From: Leucobacter sp. wl10 | Lineage (GTDB): Bacteria; Actinomycetota; Actinomycetes; Actinomycetales; Microbacteriaceae | Direction: 5' to 3' | NCBI RefSeq assembly: GCF_003569785.1 | Contig: NZ_KZ983988.1 | Location: forward strand, 124,001 to 188,000 | Length of the DNA stretch: 64,000 bases | Shown here: in pieces, positions 1 to 8,158 of the stretch | How positions within the stretch are numbered: the first letter of the stretch is position 1 | Layout of the letters: each line of letters begins with the position of its first letter | The notes under the pieces: model-generated | What the model was told of the DNA's origin: nothing | Database searches by the model: none | Seen by the model: only the letters and a program-made list of their open reading frames with translations | Made by a program: the position numbers and the translations under genes

Positions 1-167
1 GCGAGCTCGACGTCGAGTATGTGCTCGACTTCGGCACGCGATACATCTTCAAGAACGACACGGCCCGCGAGCAGCCGTTCAAGCGCATGAAGGATCTCGA
101 CCGCTCCCCGGTCCTCACCGAGGTCGACCGGGAGGGCGATGCCGCGCTCTTCCGCATCTCCTGCTGA
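1..167 (+). CDS. C-terminal end of an unidentified protein (partial)
   Basis: Only the last 54 residues are present, read from base 3 to a TGA at 165-167; the gene starts before the window. The tail contains LDVEYVLDFGTRYIF and ends DREGDAALFRISC. Such a hydrophilic tail resembles the C-termini of large actinobacterial membrane proteins of the DUF6541 type found in polysaccharide loci, but the fragment is too short to assign a family. It reads in the same direction as the acyltransferase and ABC exporter that follow, so it may belong to the same envelope-polymer locus. Confidence 0.6.
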   Translation, partial: ELDVEYVLDFGTRYIFKNDTAREQPFKRMKDLDRSPVLTEVDREGDAALFRISC

Positions 168-203
168 TCATCCGGGCGTTTCCGGCGCACTATGCTCGTT
201 GCC

Positions 204-935
204 ATGAGCGACATCAGCCCGCACGCGATCATCGGTGAAGGAGTCGACGTCGGCGACGGCGTCAGGATCGGGCCGGGCGCCGTGATCCTCGGCCCGTGCG
301 TGCTCGAGGACGGCGTCTGGATCGGGCCGGGCGCCCAGATCGGAGCTCCACCCGAGATGTCGAGCCTGCCGCAGAACGCGGCCTGGACCGGCGATCTGCA
401 GCACGCGGGCGTGCGCATCCGGGCCGGCGCCGTGATTCGCGAGGGCGCCGTGATCCATCAGGGCACCTACCGCGAGACGGAGGTCGGCGAGCGGAGCTGG
501 GTGCTGAATCGCGCGTACCTGGCGCACGACGTGCTCCTGGGCGCGGACGCGACGATCTCCGCCGGCGTCTCGATCGGGGGGCACTGCGTCATCGGTGATC
601 GGGTGAACATCGGCATGAACGCGGTCGTGCACCAGCGGCGCGTCATCTCGCCCGGCGCGATGATCGGCATGGGCACGCCGGTCACCCGCGACGTCCCGCC
701 GTTCGCGAAGGTCTACGGCACGCCCCCGCGTCTCTTCGGGGTGAACGCCGTCGGTCTCGAGCGCGCCGGGCACGAGGCGGCCCTTTCGGAGGCGCTCATG
801 GCCCGCTATCGCGCGGGCGATCTGCTCACCGGCTCCGATCCGGAGTCCGCGAATCTCGGCACGCTCGGGGAGACCGTGGCGTGGTGGTCGGCCCGGCACG
901 AGCTGCGACCCGTCTCCGTGGCTCCCGGTGTCTGA
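204..935 (+). CDS. Left-handed beta-helix (LpxA/hexapeptide) acyltransferase family protein
   Basis: This 243-residue protein is made largely of imperfect hexapeptide repeats ([LIV]GxxxxI type), for example VGDGVRIGPGAVI, AVIREGAVIHQG and GGHCVIGDRVNIGMNAVV, which fold as a left-handed beta helix in acyl- and acetyltransferases. It probably transfers an acyl group to a sugar or sugar nucleotide in the neighbouring polysaccharide pathway; the acceptor cannot be read from sequence. The ATG at 192 lies inside a -10-like box (TATGCT, 191-196), so the ATG at 204, seven bases after that box, is the better start and implies a leaderless transcript. The exporter ORF follows closely, with a possible 8-base overlap if its upstream GTG were used. 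Confidence 0.8.
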   Translation: MSDISPHAIIGEGVDVGDGVRIGPGAVILGPCVLEDGVWIGPGAQIGAPPEMSSLPQNAAWTGDLQHAGVRIRAGAVIREGAVIHQGTYRETEVGERSWVLNRAYLAHDVLLGADATISAGVSIGGHCVIGDRVNIGMNAVVHQRRVISPGAMIGMGTPVTRDVPPFAKVYGTPPRLFGVNAVGLERAGHEAALSEALMARYRAGDLLTGSDPESANLGTLGETVAWWSARHELRPVSVAPGV

Positions 936-972
936 GCGGGCCTTTGCCGGGAAAAGAGTAAACTACTCGTCC

Positions 973-1839
973 GTGACCCAATATTCCGCCCTGTCCGATC
1001 CGGAGTTCGACACTCCCGGCAAGAGCAAGGGGCTCTTCGATGTGTTCCGCCATCGGTACCTGCTCTCGTTGCTGCTGAAGAAGGGCACCGCCACCCGGTA
1101 CCACGGCTCGGTGCTCGGGTGGGTGTGGTCGTACGTGAGGCCCGCGGCCCAGTTCCTCATGTACTACGTGGTGGTCGGCATCATCATGGGCGTCAACCGC
1201 GGCTTCGAGTTCTACCCCGTGTACCTCTTCTCGGGAATCGTCGCGGTCAACCTCTTCAGCGAGGCCCTGCGCAACACGACGAGCTCCATCACCGACAACG
1301 GATCCCTGATCAGGAAGATCTATCTGCCGCGCGAGCTGTTCCCGGTGTCCGCGCTGGGCGTCGCGCTCATCCATTTCCTCCCCCAGGCGGCGCTCCTGCT
1401 CGCCGTCGCCCTGGTGGTCGGCTGGACCCTCACCTGGCTGCAGATCGTCACCTTCATCGTCGGGGTCCTGGTGATCCTCTGCTTCGCGCTCGGGCTCGGC
1501 CTGTTCTTCGGCTCGATCAACGTCGCGTACCGCGACGCGCGCAACATCGTCGATCTCATCCTCATGTTCTCCACCTGGGCCTCGCCCGTGCTCTACTCGT
1601 GGGAGATGGTGCGCGACCGCGCGCCGGATTGGCTCTACCACCTCTACATGGTCAACCCGATGACCGCCGCCGTCGAGATGTTCCACGACGCGTTCTGGCT
1701 TCCCCTGGAGCCGGATTCCGCGCGCCCCGAGCAGCTGCTGAGCTTCACGCTCATCGCGGCCGTCATCGCGCTCATCACACTGCTCATCGGTCAGCTGACC
1801 TTCCGCCGGCTGGAGGACTCCTTTGCCCAGAACCTCTGA
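973..1839 (+). CDS. ABC-2 type polysaccharide exporter, permease subunit (Wzm-like)
   Basis: The 288-residue permease has about six hydrophobic segments and an ABC-2 membrane domain, with the family-typical stretches RHRYLLSLLLKKG near the N-terminus and YRDARNIVDL before the last helices. With the ATPase that follows it would export an undecaprenyl-linked polysaccharide or teichoic-acid-like glycan across the membrane. An upstream in-frame GTG at 928 overlaps the previous gene. I chose the GTG at 973 because a TAAACT -10 box (959-964) sits 8 bases before it, as in other leaderless genes here, and because homologous Wzm proteins begin close to this point. The next gene overlaps its 3' end by 17 bases. 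Confidence 0.85.
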   Translation: MTQYSALSDPEFDTPGKSKGLFDVFRHRYLLSLLLKKGTATRYHGSVLGWVWSYVRPAAQFLMYYVVVGIIMGVNRGFEFYPVYLFSGIVAVNLFSEALRNTTSSITDNGSLIRKIYLPRELFPVSALGVALIHFLPQAALLLAVALVVGWTLTWLQIVTFIVGVLVILCFALGLGLFFGSINVAYRDARNIVDLILMFSTWASPVLYSWEMVRDRAPDWLYHLYMVNPMTAAVEMFHDAFWLPLEPDSARPEQLLSFTLIAAVIALITLLIGQLTFRRLEDSFAQNL

Positions 1840-2572
1840 CCCGGCCGACCGCGACAGGCCCGCGATCGTGCTCGACGACGTTCGGAAGACCTTCAAGATC
1901 AAGCACACGCACTCGTTCAAGGAGACCTTCATCTCCGCGATCAAGCGCAAGGAGATCTCGAGCGATTTCAACGCGCTCGACGGCGTGAGCTTCGAGGTGC
2001 CCGAGGGCCAGTCCGTCGCCCTGCTCGGGCGCAACGGATCGGGCAAGTCGACGACGCTCAAGCTCCTCTCCGGCGTGCTCCAGCCCGATCACGGGTGGGT
2101 GCGCACGCGCGGCCGCACCGCCGGCCTGCTGGAGGTCGGCGCGGGCTTCCACCCCGATCTCACGGGGCGCGACAACGTCTACCTCAACGCGGCCATCCTG
2201 GGCATGTCGAAGGAGGAGACCGACGAGCGCTTCGACGAGATCGTCGAGTTCTCGGAGATCGGCGAGTTCATCGACACCGAGGTCAAGCGCTACTCCTCGG
2301 GCATGTACTCGCGACTCGGCTTCTCCGTCGCCGTGCACACCAGGGTGGACACGCTGCTGGTCGACGAGATCCTGTCGGTCGGCGACGCCCCGTTCCGGGA
2401 GAAGTGCACCGCGAAGATGCTCGAACTGCAGCAGCAGGGCATCACCATGTTCGTTGTGAGCCACAACGCCGGCGAGGTCAGGAAACTCTGCGAGCGCGGC
2501 ATCGTGCTGAAGAACGGCAGGGTCGTCTTCGACGGCGGCATCGACGACGCCGTGAAGGCGCTGAACGGCTGA
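1823..2572 (+). CDS. ABC polysaccharide exporter, ATP-binding subunit (Wzt-like)
   Basis: This 249-residue ATPase shows Walker A GRNGSGKST, a degenerate signature YSSGMYSRLGFS, Walker B TLLVDEIL and the H-loop VVSHN. These features, including SSGM in place of LSGG, are typical of Wzt/TagH-type polysaccharide ATPases. It lacks the C-terminal carbohydrate-binding domain of longer Wzt proteins, so export is probably not gated by a chain-end modification. The TTG start at 1823 lies inside the end of the permease gene and has a good ribosome binding site, GGAGGA, at 1812-1817. The two subunits are therefore translationally linked. Confidence 0.9.
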   Translation: MPRTSDPADRDRPAIVLDDVRKTFKIKHTHSFKETFISAIKRKEISSDFNALDGVSFEVPEGQSVALLGRNGSGKSTTLKLLSGVLQPDHGWVRTRGRTAGLLEVGAGFHPDLTGRDNVYLNAAILGMSKEETDERFDEIVEFSEIGEFIDTEVKRYSSGMYSRLGFSVAVHTRVDTLLVDEILSVGDAPFREKCTAKMLELQQQGITMFVVSHNAGEVRKLCERGIVLKNGRVVFDGGIDDAVKALNG

Positions 2573-2588
2573 CCGCGCCGAAACGGGC

Positions 2589-3494
2589 CTACCGGAGCCG
2601 GTTGCGCACCTTCCGATAGACCCGCCCGACGAGGCTGGACCGCCTGATCTCGTCGCGGATGCCGTTCTCGACCTCGACGAATCGCTGATCGACGAACTTC
2701 GTGAGGTAGAGCGCCAGGCCCGGGCCGTGCTCCTGAATGTACTCGCGAAGCGCCTGATCGCGGATGAGGGCATCGTGCTTCACGTGATCCTCGCTCGCGG
2801 CGATCACGCTGTTGCCGTCCAGCCCGGAGGCCGCGGCACGTTGGTGCCAGTAGGCGTACGGGGTGTCGCCCAGATACTCCAGGGCGCCGCGGACGAGCAC
2901 CTTGAGGTTGAAGCTCCAGTCACCCACCACGGGAAGGCGCTCGTCGTACAGGCCGAGCTCCTCATGGAGCGCGCGGCGGTAGAGGAAGCCGATCGGCACG
3001 TACCTGTTGAAGAGCAGCGTGTCTCCGAGCAGCGGCGCGGGGAGATGCTCCTGGAACATCTCGCGACCGGTCTCCACGAGAGCGCCGTCGCGGTTCTCCT
3101 CCCACACGATCTCGATGCGGGACACGACCCCGCCGCGTTCGGGGCGGTCGTCGAGGTACTCGACCCCTCGGCGCAGGAAATCGGGGTGCCACGAATCGTC
3201 GTCGTCGTGAAGCACCAGGTAGGGGGCGGTCGTGGCGAGCACCCCGGCGTTCGCGCTCACCCACCGGCCCCGCGACTCCGGAGAGTGCACGACGCGGATG
3301 CGATCGCGCACGGCATCGGGCCACTCCGCGACGATCCCGTCGACGCCGTCGGGATCGCCGCCGTCGTTGACGATCACCGCCTCCCAGGCGGCGAGGCTCT
3401 GCGCCGCGATGCTCCCGATCGCGCGGCGCAGGAACTCGGGGCGATCCTTCGTGCGCACGACGACCGCCGCCCGTGGCGTCTGGCTCCCGCTCAT
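2589..3494 (-). CDS. Family 2 glycosyltransferase
   Basis: The 301-residue protein has a GT-A fold: RTKDRPEFLRRAIGSIAAQ at the N-terminus, the nucleotide-binding stretch VIVNDGGDPDGVD, and the metal-binding acidic motif HDDDDSWH around residue 100. It would add a sugar from a nucleotide donor to an envelope glycan in the cytoplasm. No transmembrane segment is evident. The ORF is open much further upstream, but that part is antisense to the UDP-glucose dehydrogenase. The ATG at 3494 starts one base after the dehydrogenase stop (TGA-G-ATG), which implies translational coupling to that gene. Confidence 0.85.
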   Translation of the reverse strand: MSGSQTPRAAVVVRTKDRPEFLRRAIGSIAAQSLAAWEAVIVNDGGDPDGVDGIVAEWPDAVRDRIRVVHSPESRGRWVSANAGVLATTAPYLVLHDDDDSWHPDFLRRGVEYLDDRPERGGVVSRIEIVWEENRDGALVETGREMFQEHLPAPLLGDTLLFNRYVPIGFLYRRALHEELGLYDERLPVVGDWSFNLKVLVRGALEYLGDTPYAYWHQRAAASGLDGNSVIAASEDHVKHDALIRDQALREYIQEHGPGLALYLTKFVDQRFVEVENGIRDEIRRSSLVGRVYRKVRNRLR

Positions 3495-3495
3495 C

Positions 3496-4797
3496 TCATC
3501 GTCCCATCGAGCGGATGTCCCAGCCGGCCGCGCGCCAGTCTTCCGGGACCAGTACGTTGCGTCCGTCGATGATGCTCCGCTGCGCGACCAGCGACCCCGC
3601 GGCCTCGGGATCGAGTGCCTTGAACTCCGCCCACTCCGTCGCGAGCACCACGGCCTCCGCGCCCTGCAGGGCCTGCTCGACGCCGTCGGCGTAGCGCAGC
3701 TGCGGGTGTCCGACCCTCGCGTTGGCGATCGCCTCGGGGTCGTAGGCGACGATCTCGGCGCCGAGATCGTGCAGGGTGACCGCGACATCGAGCGCCGGAG
3801 AATCGCGGATGTCGTCGGAGTTCGGCTTGAAGGCCAGTCCGAGGATCGAGACGCGACGGCCCCGCACCTCTCCGCCCAGGGCCTCGGCGACCATCTCGAC
3901 GGCACGACTGCGGCGGCGAAGGTTGATCTCGTCGACGTTGCGCAAGAAGACGACCGACTCGCCCCGGCCCAGCTCTTCGGCGCGAGCGGTGAACGCCCGG
4001 ATATCCTTCGGCAGGCAGCCGCCCCCGAAGCCCAGGCCGGCGCCCAGAAACTTCCTGCCGATCCGCTCGTCGTACCCGATGGCATCGGCGAGCTCCACCA
4101 CGTTCGCCCCGACGACCTCGGCGATCTCGGCCATCGCGTTGATGAAACTGATCTTCGTCGCGAGAAACGAGTTCGCGGCCACCTTCACCAGTTCGGCCGT
4201 GGCGTAGTCCGTCGTCAGACGCGGGGTGCCCCGCTGCAGCGCTGCGGCGTACACCGCGTCCAGGATCTCGGCGTCGCGCTCGCCCGTGTCGGAGGCGAGC
4301 CCGTAGACGATGCGGTCCGGCGCGATGGTGTCTCGCACCGCGAACCCCTCGCGCAGAAACTCGGGGTTCCAGGCCAGTGCGGCCCCCGTCTGACGCACGC
4401 GCTCAGCGAGGCGTGCAGCCGTGCCGACGGGTACCGTCGACTTTCCCACGACGAGGTCGCCGGGTTCGAGGAACGGCAGCAGGTCGTCGATCGCCGCATC
4501 CACGAACCGAAGGTCGGCGCCCAGGCCGTCCGCACCCTGCGGAGTGCCGACGGCGATGAAGTGCACGGTGGCGTCGGCGACAGCGGCGGTGTCGGTCGTA
4601 AAGGTGAGGCGCCCCGACTCGAGGCTCGACCGGAGCAGCTCGGCGAGCTCCGGTTCGAAGAAGGGGGGCCGCCCCTCCGCGAGCGCGGCGATCTTCCGAG
4701 CATCGGGATCGACGCCGACGACCTCGTGCCCGAGCGAGGCCATGGCAGCCGCGTGCACCGCCCCCAGATAACCACAACCCTTAACGCTCAGCTTCAT
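3496..4797 (-). CDS. ugd: UDP-glucose 6-dehydrogenase
   Basis: This 433-residue enzyme oxidises UDP-glucose to UDP-glucuronate with two NAD+, supplying acidic sugar for the glycan locus. Visible features are the N-terminal NAD-binding start KGCGYLGAVHAAAM, the region NSFLATKISFINAMAEIAE containing the conserved lysine, and the catalytic cysteine (C261) in GFGGGCLPKD. The C-terminal UDP-binding domain includes GLAFKPNSDDIRDSPAL. The ATG at 4797 has GGAGGT seven bases upstream; the longer reading from 4818 lacks such a site. It is the first gene of a two-gene unit with the GT2 gene and is divergent from the acyltransferase gene at 4984. Confidence 0.93.
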   Translation of the reverse strand: MKLSVKGCGYLGAVHAAAMASLGHEVVGVDPDARKIAALAEGRPPFFEPELAELLRSSLESGRLTFTTDTAAVADATVHFIAVGTPQGADGLGADLRFVDAAIDDLLPFLEPGDLVVGKSTVPVGTAARLAERVRQTGAALAWNPEFLREGFAVRDTIAPDRIVYGLASDTGERDAEILDAVYAAALQRGTPRLTTDYATAELVKVAANSFLATKISFINAMAEIAEVVGANVVELADAIGYDERIGRKFLGAGLGFGGGCLPKDIRAFTARAEELGRGESVVFLRNVDEINLRRRSRAVEMVAEALGGEVRGRRVSILGLAFKPNSDDIRDSPALDVAVTLHDLGAEIVAYDPEAIANARVGHPQLRYADGVEQALQGAEAVVLATEWAEFKALDPEAAGSLVAQRSIIDGRNVLVPEDWRAAGWDIRSMGR

Positions 4798-4927
4798 AAC
4801 GGGGACCTCCGGGTACACGGCATTTGCATGCGTTGCACTGCGCGCACGCGCGATGAACGCCTCAACATATCATCCTCCCACACCGCCCTTGGAGCGTTCG
4901 CACACCGACCCGGTCCGTCTCGCTTGC

Positions 4928-4983
4928 TATTCTTCCCGGGTGGACAATCTCGCGCACCCGCTCCCCGGTCGGCCGCCGCGGAC
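4928..4983 (+). promoter_or_regulatory. Promoter and leader of the OafA-type acyltransferase gene
   Basis: A -10 box TATTCT at 4928-4933 is followed six bases later by a GTG at 4940, the spacing seen at other apparently leaderless genes in this window. The -35 region is weak (CCGACC at 4905-4910). This lies in the 186-base divergent region shared with the ugd gene. Confidence 0.45.
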
Positions 4984-4987
4984 ATGA
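4940..4987 (+). CDS. Possible 15-codon leader peptide overlapping the acyltransferase start
   Basis: A GTG six bases after the TATTCT -10 box opens a frame for VDNLAHPLPGRPPRT, ending at a TGA (4985-4987) that overlaps the acyltransferase ATG at 4984 as ATGA. No ribosome binding site is visible before 4984, so a leaderless upstream ORF that terminates on the real start could supply ribosomes by reinitiation. This is inference from spacing and frame only; the peptide matches no family I know. It could equally be chance in GC-rich sequence. Confidence 0.35.
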   Translation: MDNLAHPLPGRPPRT

Positions 4988-7016
4988 ATGCACCCGTCTC
5001 GCACCGGTTGCGGCTCGACATCCAGGGGCTCCGCGCGCTGGCCGTCCTCCTCGTCATCTTCGCCCACGCCCTGGACTTCCCGTCCGGCGGCTTCATCGGC
5101 GTGGACGTCTTCTTCGTCATCTCGGGGTTCGTCATCACGGGCCTGCTGCTGCGCGAGCACCAGCGCCGCGGCCGGATCTCCCTGAAGACGTTCTACATCA
5201 AGCGGGCGAAACGGATCGCGCCCGCCGCCGTCCTCGTGATCACGGTCACGACCATCGCCGGCTTCGCGCTGTTCAGCCTCGACCAGTTCCGCTCGCTGTG
5301 GAAGGACGCCGTCGCCTCGACGCTCTTCTTCGCGAACTGGCGCATGGCCGCCACCGGCACCGACTACTTCCAGCAGGGCCTTCCGCCCTCCCCGCTGCAG
5401 CACTACTGGTCCCTCTCGGTAGAGGAGCAGTTCTACCTCATCTGGCCCTCGCGCTGATCCTGCTCTTCGCCCTCGCGAAGACGCCGCGGGCACGCGTGCT
5501 CGCGGTGGGCGGGTTTCTCGCGGCCCTCATCGCGCTCGGGCTCGCCTGGTCGATCTACGACACGGCCACCAACGCCGCCTTCGCGTACTTCTCGTCGTTC
5601 ACGCGGTTCTGGGAACTCGCGGTGGGCGCCGCGCTCGCCTGCGCGGCTCCGCTCTTCAGGCGGCTCCCCGACGCGCTGCGGGCGATCCTGCTCTACGGCG
5701 GACTCGCGCTCATCCTCGTCGCGGCATTCGTGCTCAAGCCCGAGAGCCCGTTCCCGGGCTCCCTCGCGCTGCTTCCGGTGCTCGGGTCCGCCGCGGTCAT
5801 CGCCGCGGGCGTCGACGCCCCGGATCGCTACGATCGCCTCGCGTGGCCGCTGACGAACCGGATCGCGCAGCACCTCGGCGACCGATCGTATTCGCTCTAC
5901 CTGTGGCACTTCCCGCTCATCGTCCTGGCGCCGGAGATCCTGCCGGTCACCGGCCCGGTGCTCCTCGGCATCATCGTGCTCACGTGGCTGCTCTCGACGC
6001 TGACCTATCGCTTCGTCGAGAATCCGGTCCGCTACTCCGACTGGCTCACGCCGGGCAAGAGCCCCTCCAAGCGGCGCATCGGCGCCATGGAGGCCACGGC
6101 GATTCTCACGACGGGCGCGCTCACGCTCGCGCTCACCTTCGTCGGGTACCAGCGCATCGCCGACGCGGCCGAGGCCGCCGGCACGGGGACCGCGGAGTCG
6201 GTCGCCACCGAGTGCCTGGGCGCCGCGTCGCTGCAGACCGGCGCCCGGTGCGAGCCGAGCTCGACCATCGTCCCGGCGCTGGACGGACTCCAGCAGGACA
6301 CGGGCGGCGCCTACTCCTCGGAGTGCTGGCGGGCGGAGAACGACGCGCCGAAGTCGTGCACGTTCGGCAGCGACAGTCCCTCGGCCAAGCGCGTCGCGCT
6401 GATCGGGGACAGCCAGGCCGCGATGTACATCCCCGTGCTGCGCGAACTCGCGGGCGACTTCGACTGGAAGGTCACCACCTATGTCGGCTGGGGCTGCGCA
6501 TGGGTACCGCACCCGGGGCAGCCGTGCGAGAGCCAGGCGACGCTCGCGCAAAACGCGCTCACCGCCCCCGGGTCGTACGACCTGATCCTCACGGCCGCCT
6601 CCCGCAAGGCGCTGAAGAGCCTCGACGCGGAGGGCGTGCGGCAGAGCACCGAGCTGTGGCGGGCCGCCGCCGACAGCGGGGCGTCCATCGTCGCGCTCGA
6701 GTCGGTACCGATCCCGTCCGAGGAGTCGCTCCAGTGCGTGCAGCGCGTCGGCTTCGACGTGACCAACAACGACTGCGCAACCCCGCTGGCTGCGGCGACC
6801 GCGTACCCCGACGCCATCGCCGAGATCGCGAACGGCCTTCCCGGTGCCGCAAGCGTCGTCTCCACGATCGACCTCGTCTGCGAGGCGGACCGCTGCCCCT
6901 CCGTGGTCGGCAACGTCGTCGCGTATCGAGACGCCGACGGACACCTCACCGCCAGCTATCTGGCGACGATGAAGCCCTACCTCTCGGAGCGGCTGCGGCA
7001 GGCCGTCAGCGGGTGA
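4984..7016 (+). pseudogene. OafA/YrhL-type acyltransferase with C-terminal SGNH domain, broken by a one-base frameshift
   Basis: The first part (4984-5457) encodes the acyltransferase-3 N-terminus: DIQGLRALAVLLVIFAHA, VDVFFVISGFVITG and HYWSLSVEEQFYLIWP. The rest continues in another frame from about 5448: LALILLFALAK, several membrane segments, then an SGNH domain with ALIGDSQAAM and a C-terminal DGHLT block. Together they would make about 677 residues, normal for membrane O-acetylases with a periplasmic SGNH domain. The frames join if one C is added at the CCC of 5446-5448, giving WPLALILLF. Either a base was lost in a C run (mutation or assembly error) or a -1 frameshift occurs. The protein would O-acetylate an exported glycan. 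Its 3' end overlaps the convergent glycosyltransferase gene by 11 bases. Confidence 0.85.
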
Positions 7017-8094
7017 GAGGACGCGAATCGCGGGTGAGCTCGTCGAGCAGCTCGCGGTAGCGGCGCGAAACCTTCCAGGGCGTGATCTCGGCGTTGAAAC
7101 GGTCGAAGTCCTCGCCCGTCACTCCGGCGAAGAGCCCGGGATCGCCGAGCATCTCGGCGATCGACTCGACCGGTCGCTCTGTGTCGAAGAACGCCACCCA
7201 GGGCAGCGCGCCGAACTGCTCCCGCAGATGCGCCTCGTCCGGCAGCACCACCGGCACCCGGAAGGTGGCCGCGAGGTGCAGGCTGCCGGAGTTGAGAATC
7301 GCGCGGTACGGCAGCACCGCCACATCGGCGGCGGTGAACCAGCGGTCGAGGTCGCCGTCGGGCACGAAGCCGAAGTGCGACACCGTGCGCACCCCGGACG
7401 GCAACGAGTCGAGGAACGCCTCGAGCGGCACATCCTTCACGGCTCCCGCCAGCATCAGCGCGAGGCGCTTGTCCGGCCTCTGCGCGATGCCCGCGGCGGC
7501 GGCGAGCGCGTCGACGCCCTTGTACGGGCGGATCTGGCCGAGGAAGAGCACGCCGTAGTCGTCTGCGCCGAGCTGGAAGGAGTCGCGCGCCGCCGCCCTG
7601 CTGAATCCGGTGTCGTAAATGCCGGTGTAGCTGGGATGGGGGATCACGCGCACCTTCTCGGGGGAGAGCCGCACCACGTCGGCCACGACCTCGGCGGTCG
7701 CCGGAGCCATCACGTGAATCGTGTCTGCCGCCCGCTCGAGGACACGGTAGAGCTCGACCTCCAGCTCGCGATAGCGGGTCTCGTGCGGCAGGCGGTTATG
7801 CAGCGTCCAGACGATGCTCACCCCTCGGCCGCGCACATGCTCGAGCGCCGCCGAGAACTCGGCCAGACGTCGGCTCGCCTCCTCCTCGGTGTCGGCGTTC
7901 TGCAGGATCGGCGTGGTCCAGTGGATGTGCGCCACGTCTCCGTCGCGCAACTCGTCGAGGCGCTCCAGGAGGCCGTGGAACGAGGTCGTGCGCAGGAACG
8001 CGTACCCCGCCGTCTGCGGATTGAGCCCCAGCAGATTGAGATACGGATTGTCCCGCCACGCCGGGAACACCAGAACCCGCGGACCTGCCCTCAT
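7006..8094 (-). CDS. Family 4-like (GT-B) glycosyltransferase
   Basis: The 362-residue protein has a GT-B architecture. An N-terminal acceptor domain contains DVAHIHWTTPILQN and VWTLHNRLPHE. A C-terminal donor domain contains VLFLGQIRPYKGVDAL, FGFVPDGDLDRWFTAADVAVLPY and the loop NSGSLHLAATFRVPVV. It probably transfers a sugar from a nucleotide donor at the inner membrane face during envelope glycan assembly. The start is set at the ATG at 8094, which has GGAAGA just upstream; a TTG nine bases earlier is less likely. It is convergent with and overlaps the frameshifted acyltransferase. Confidence 0.8.
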   Translation of the reverse strand: MRAGPRVLVFPAWRDNPYLNLLGLNPQTAGYAFLRTTSFHGLLERLDELRDGDVAHIHWTTPILQNADTEEEASRRLAEFSAALEHVRGRGVSIVWTLHNRLPHETRYRELEVELYRVLERAADTIHVMAPATAEVVADVVRLSPEKVRVIPHPSYTGIYDTGFSRAAARDSFQLGADDYGVLFLGQIRPYKGVDALAAAAGIAQRPDKRLALMLAGAVKDVPLEAFLDSLPSGVRTVSHFGFVPDGDLDRWFTAADVAVLPYRAILNSGSLHLAATFRVPVVLPDEAHLREQFGALPWVAFFDTERPVESIAEMLGDPGLFAGVTGEDFDRFNAEITPWKVSRRYRELLDELTRDSRPLTR

Positions 8095-8158
8095 GTCTTC
8101 CAATCTATCGGTCTGTGCTTCTGCCGCTTCTGCGCCTTCGCGCGCAGGCGCGGCGGTG

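Noticed and set aside
3232-5457. A 741-codon plus-strand frame that runs into the acyltransferase
   Set aside because: Its first two thirds are antisense to ugd and a GT2 gene; only the last 158 codons from 4984 are the real acyltransferase start.
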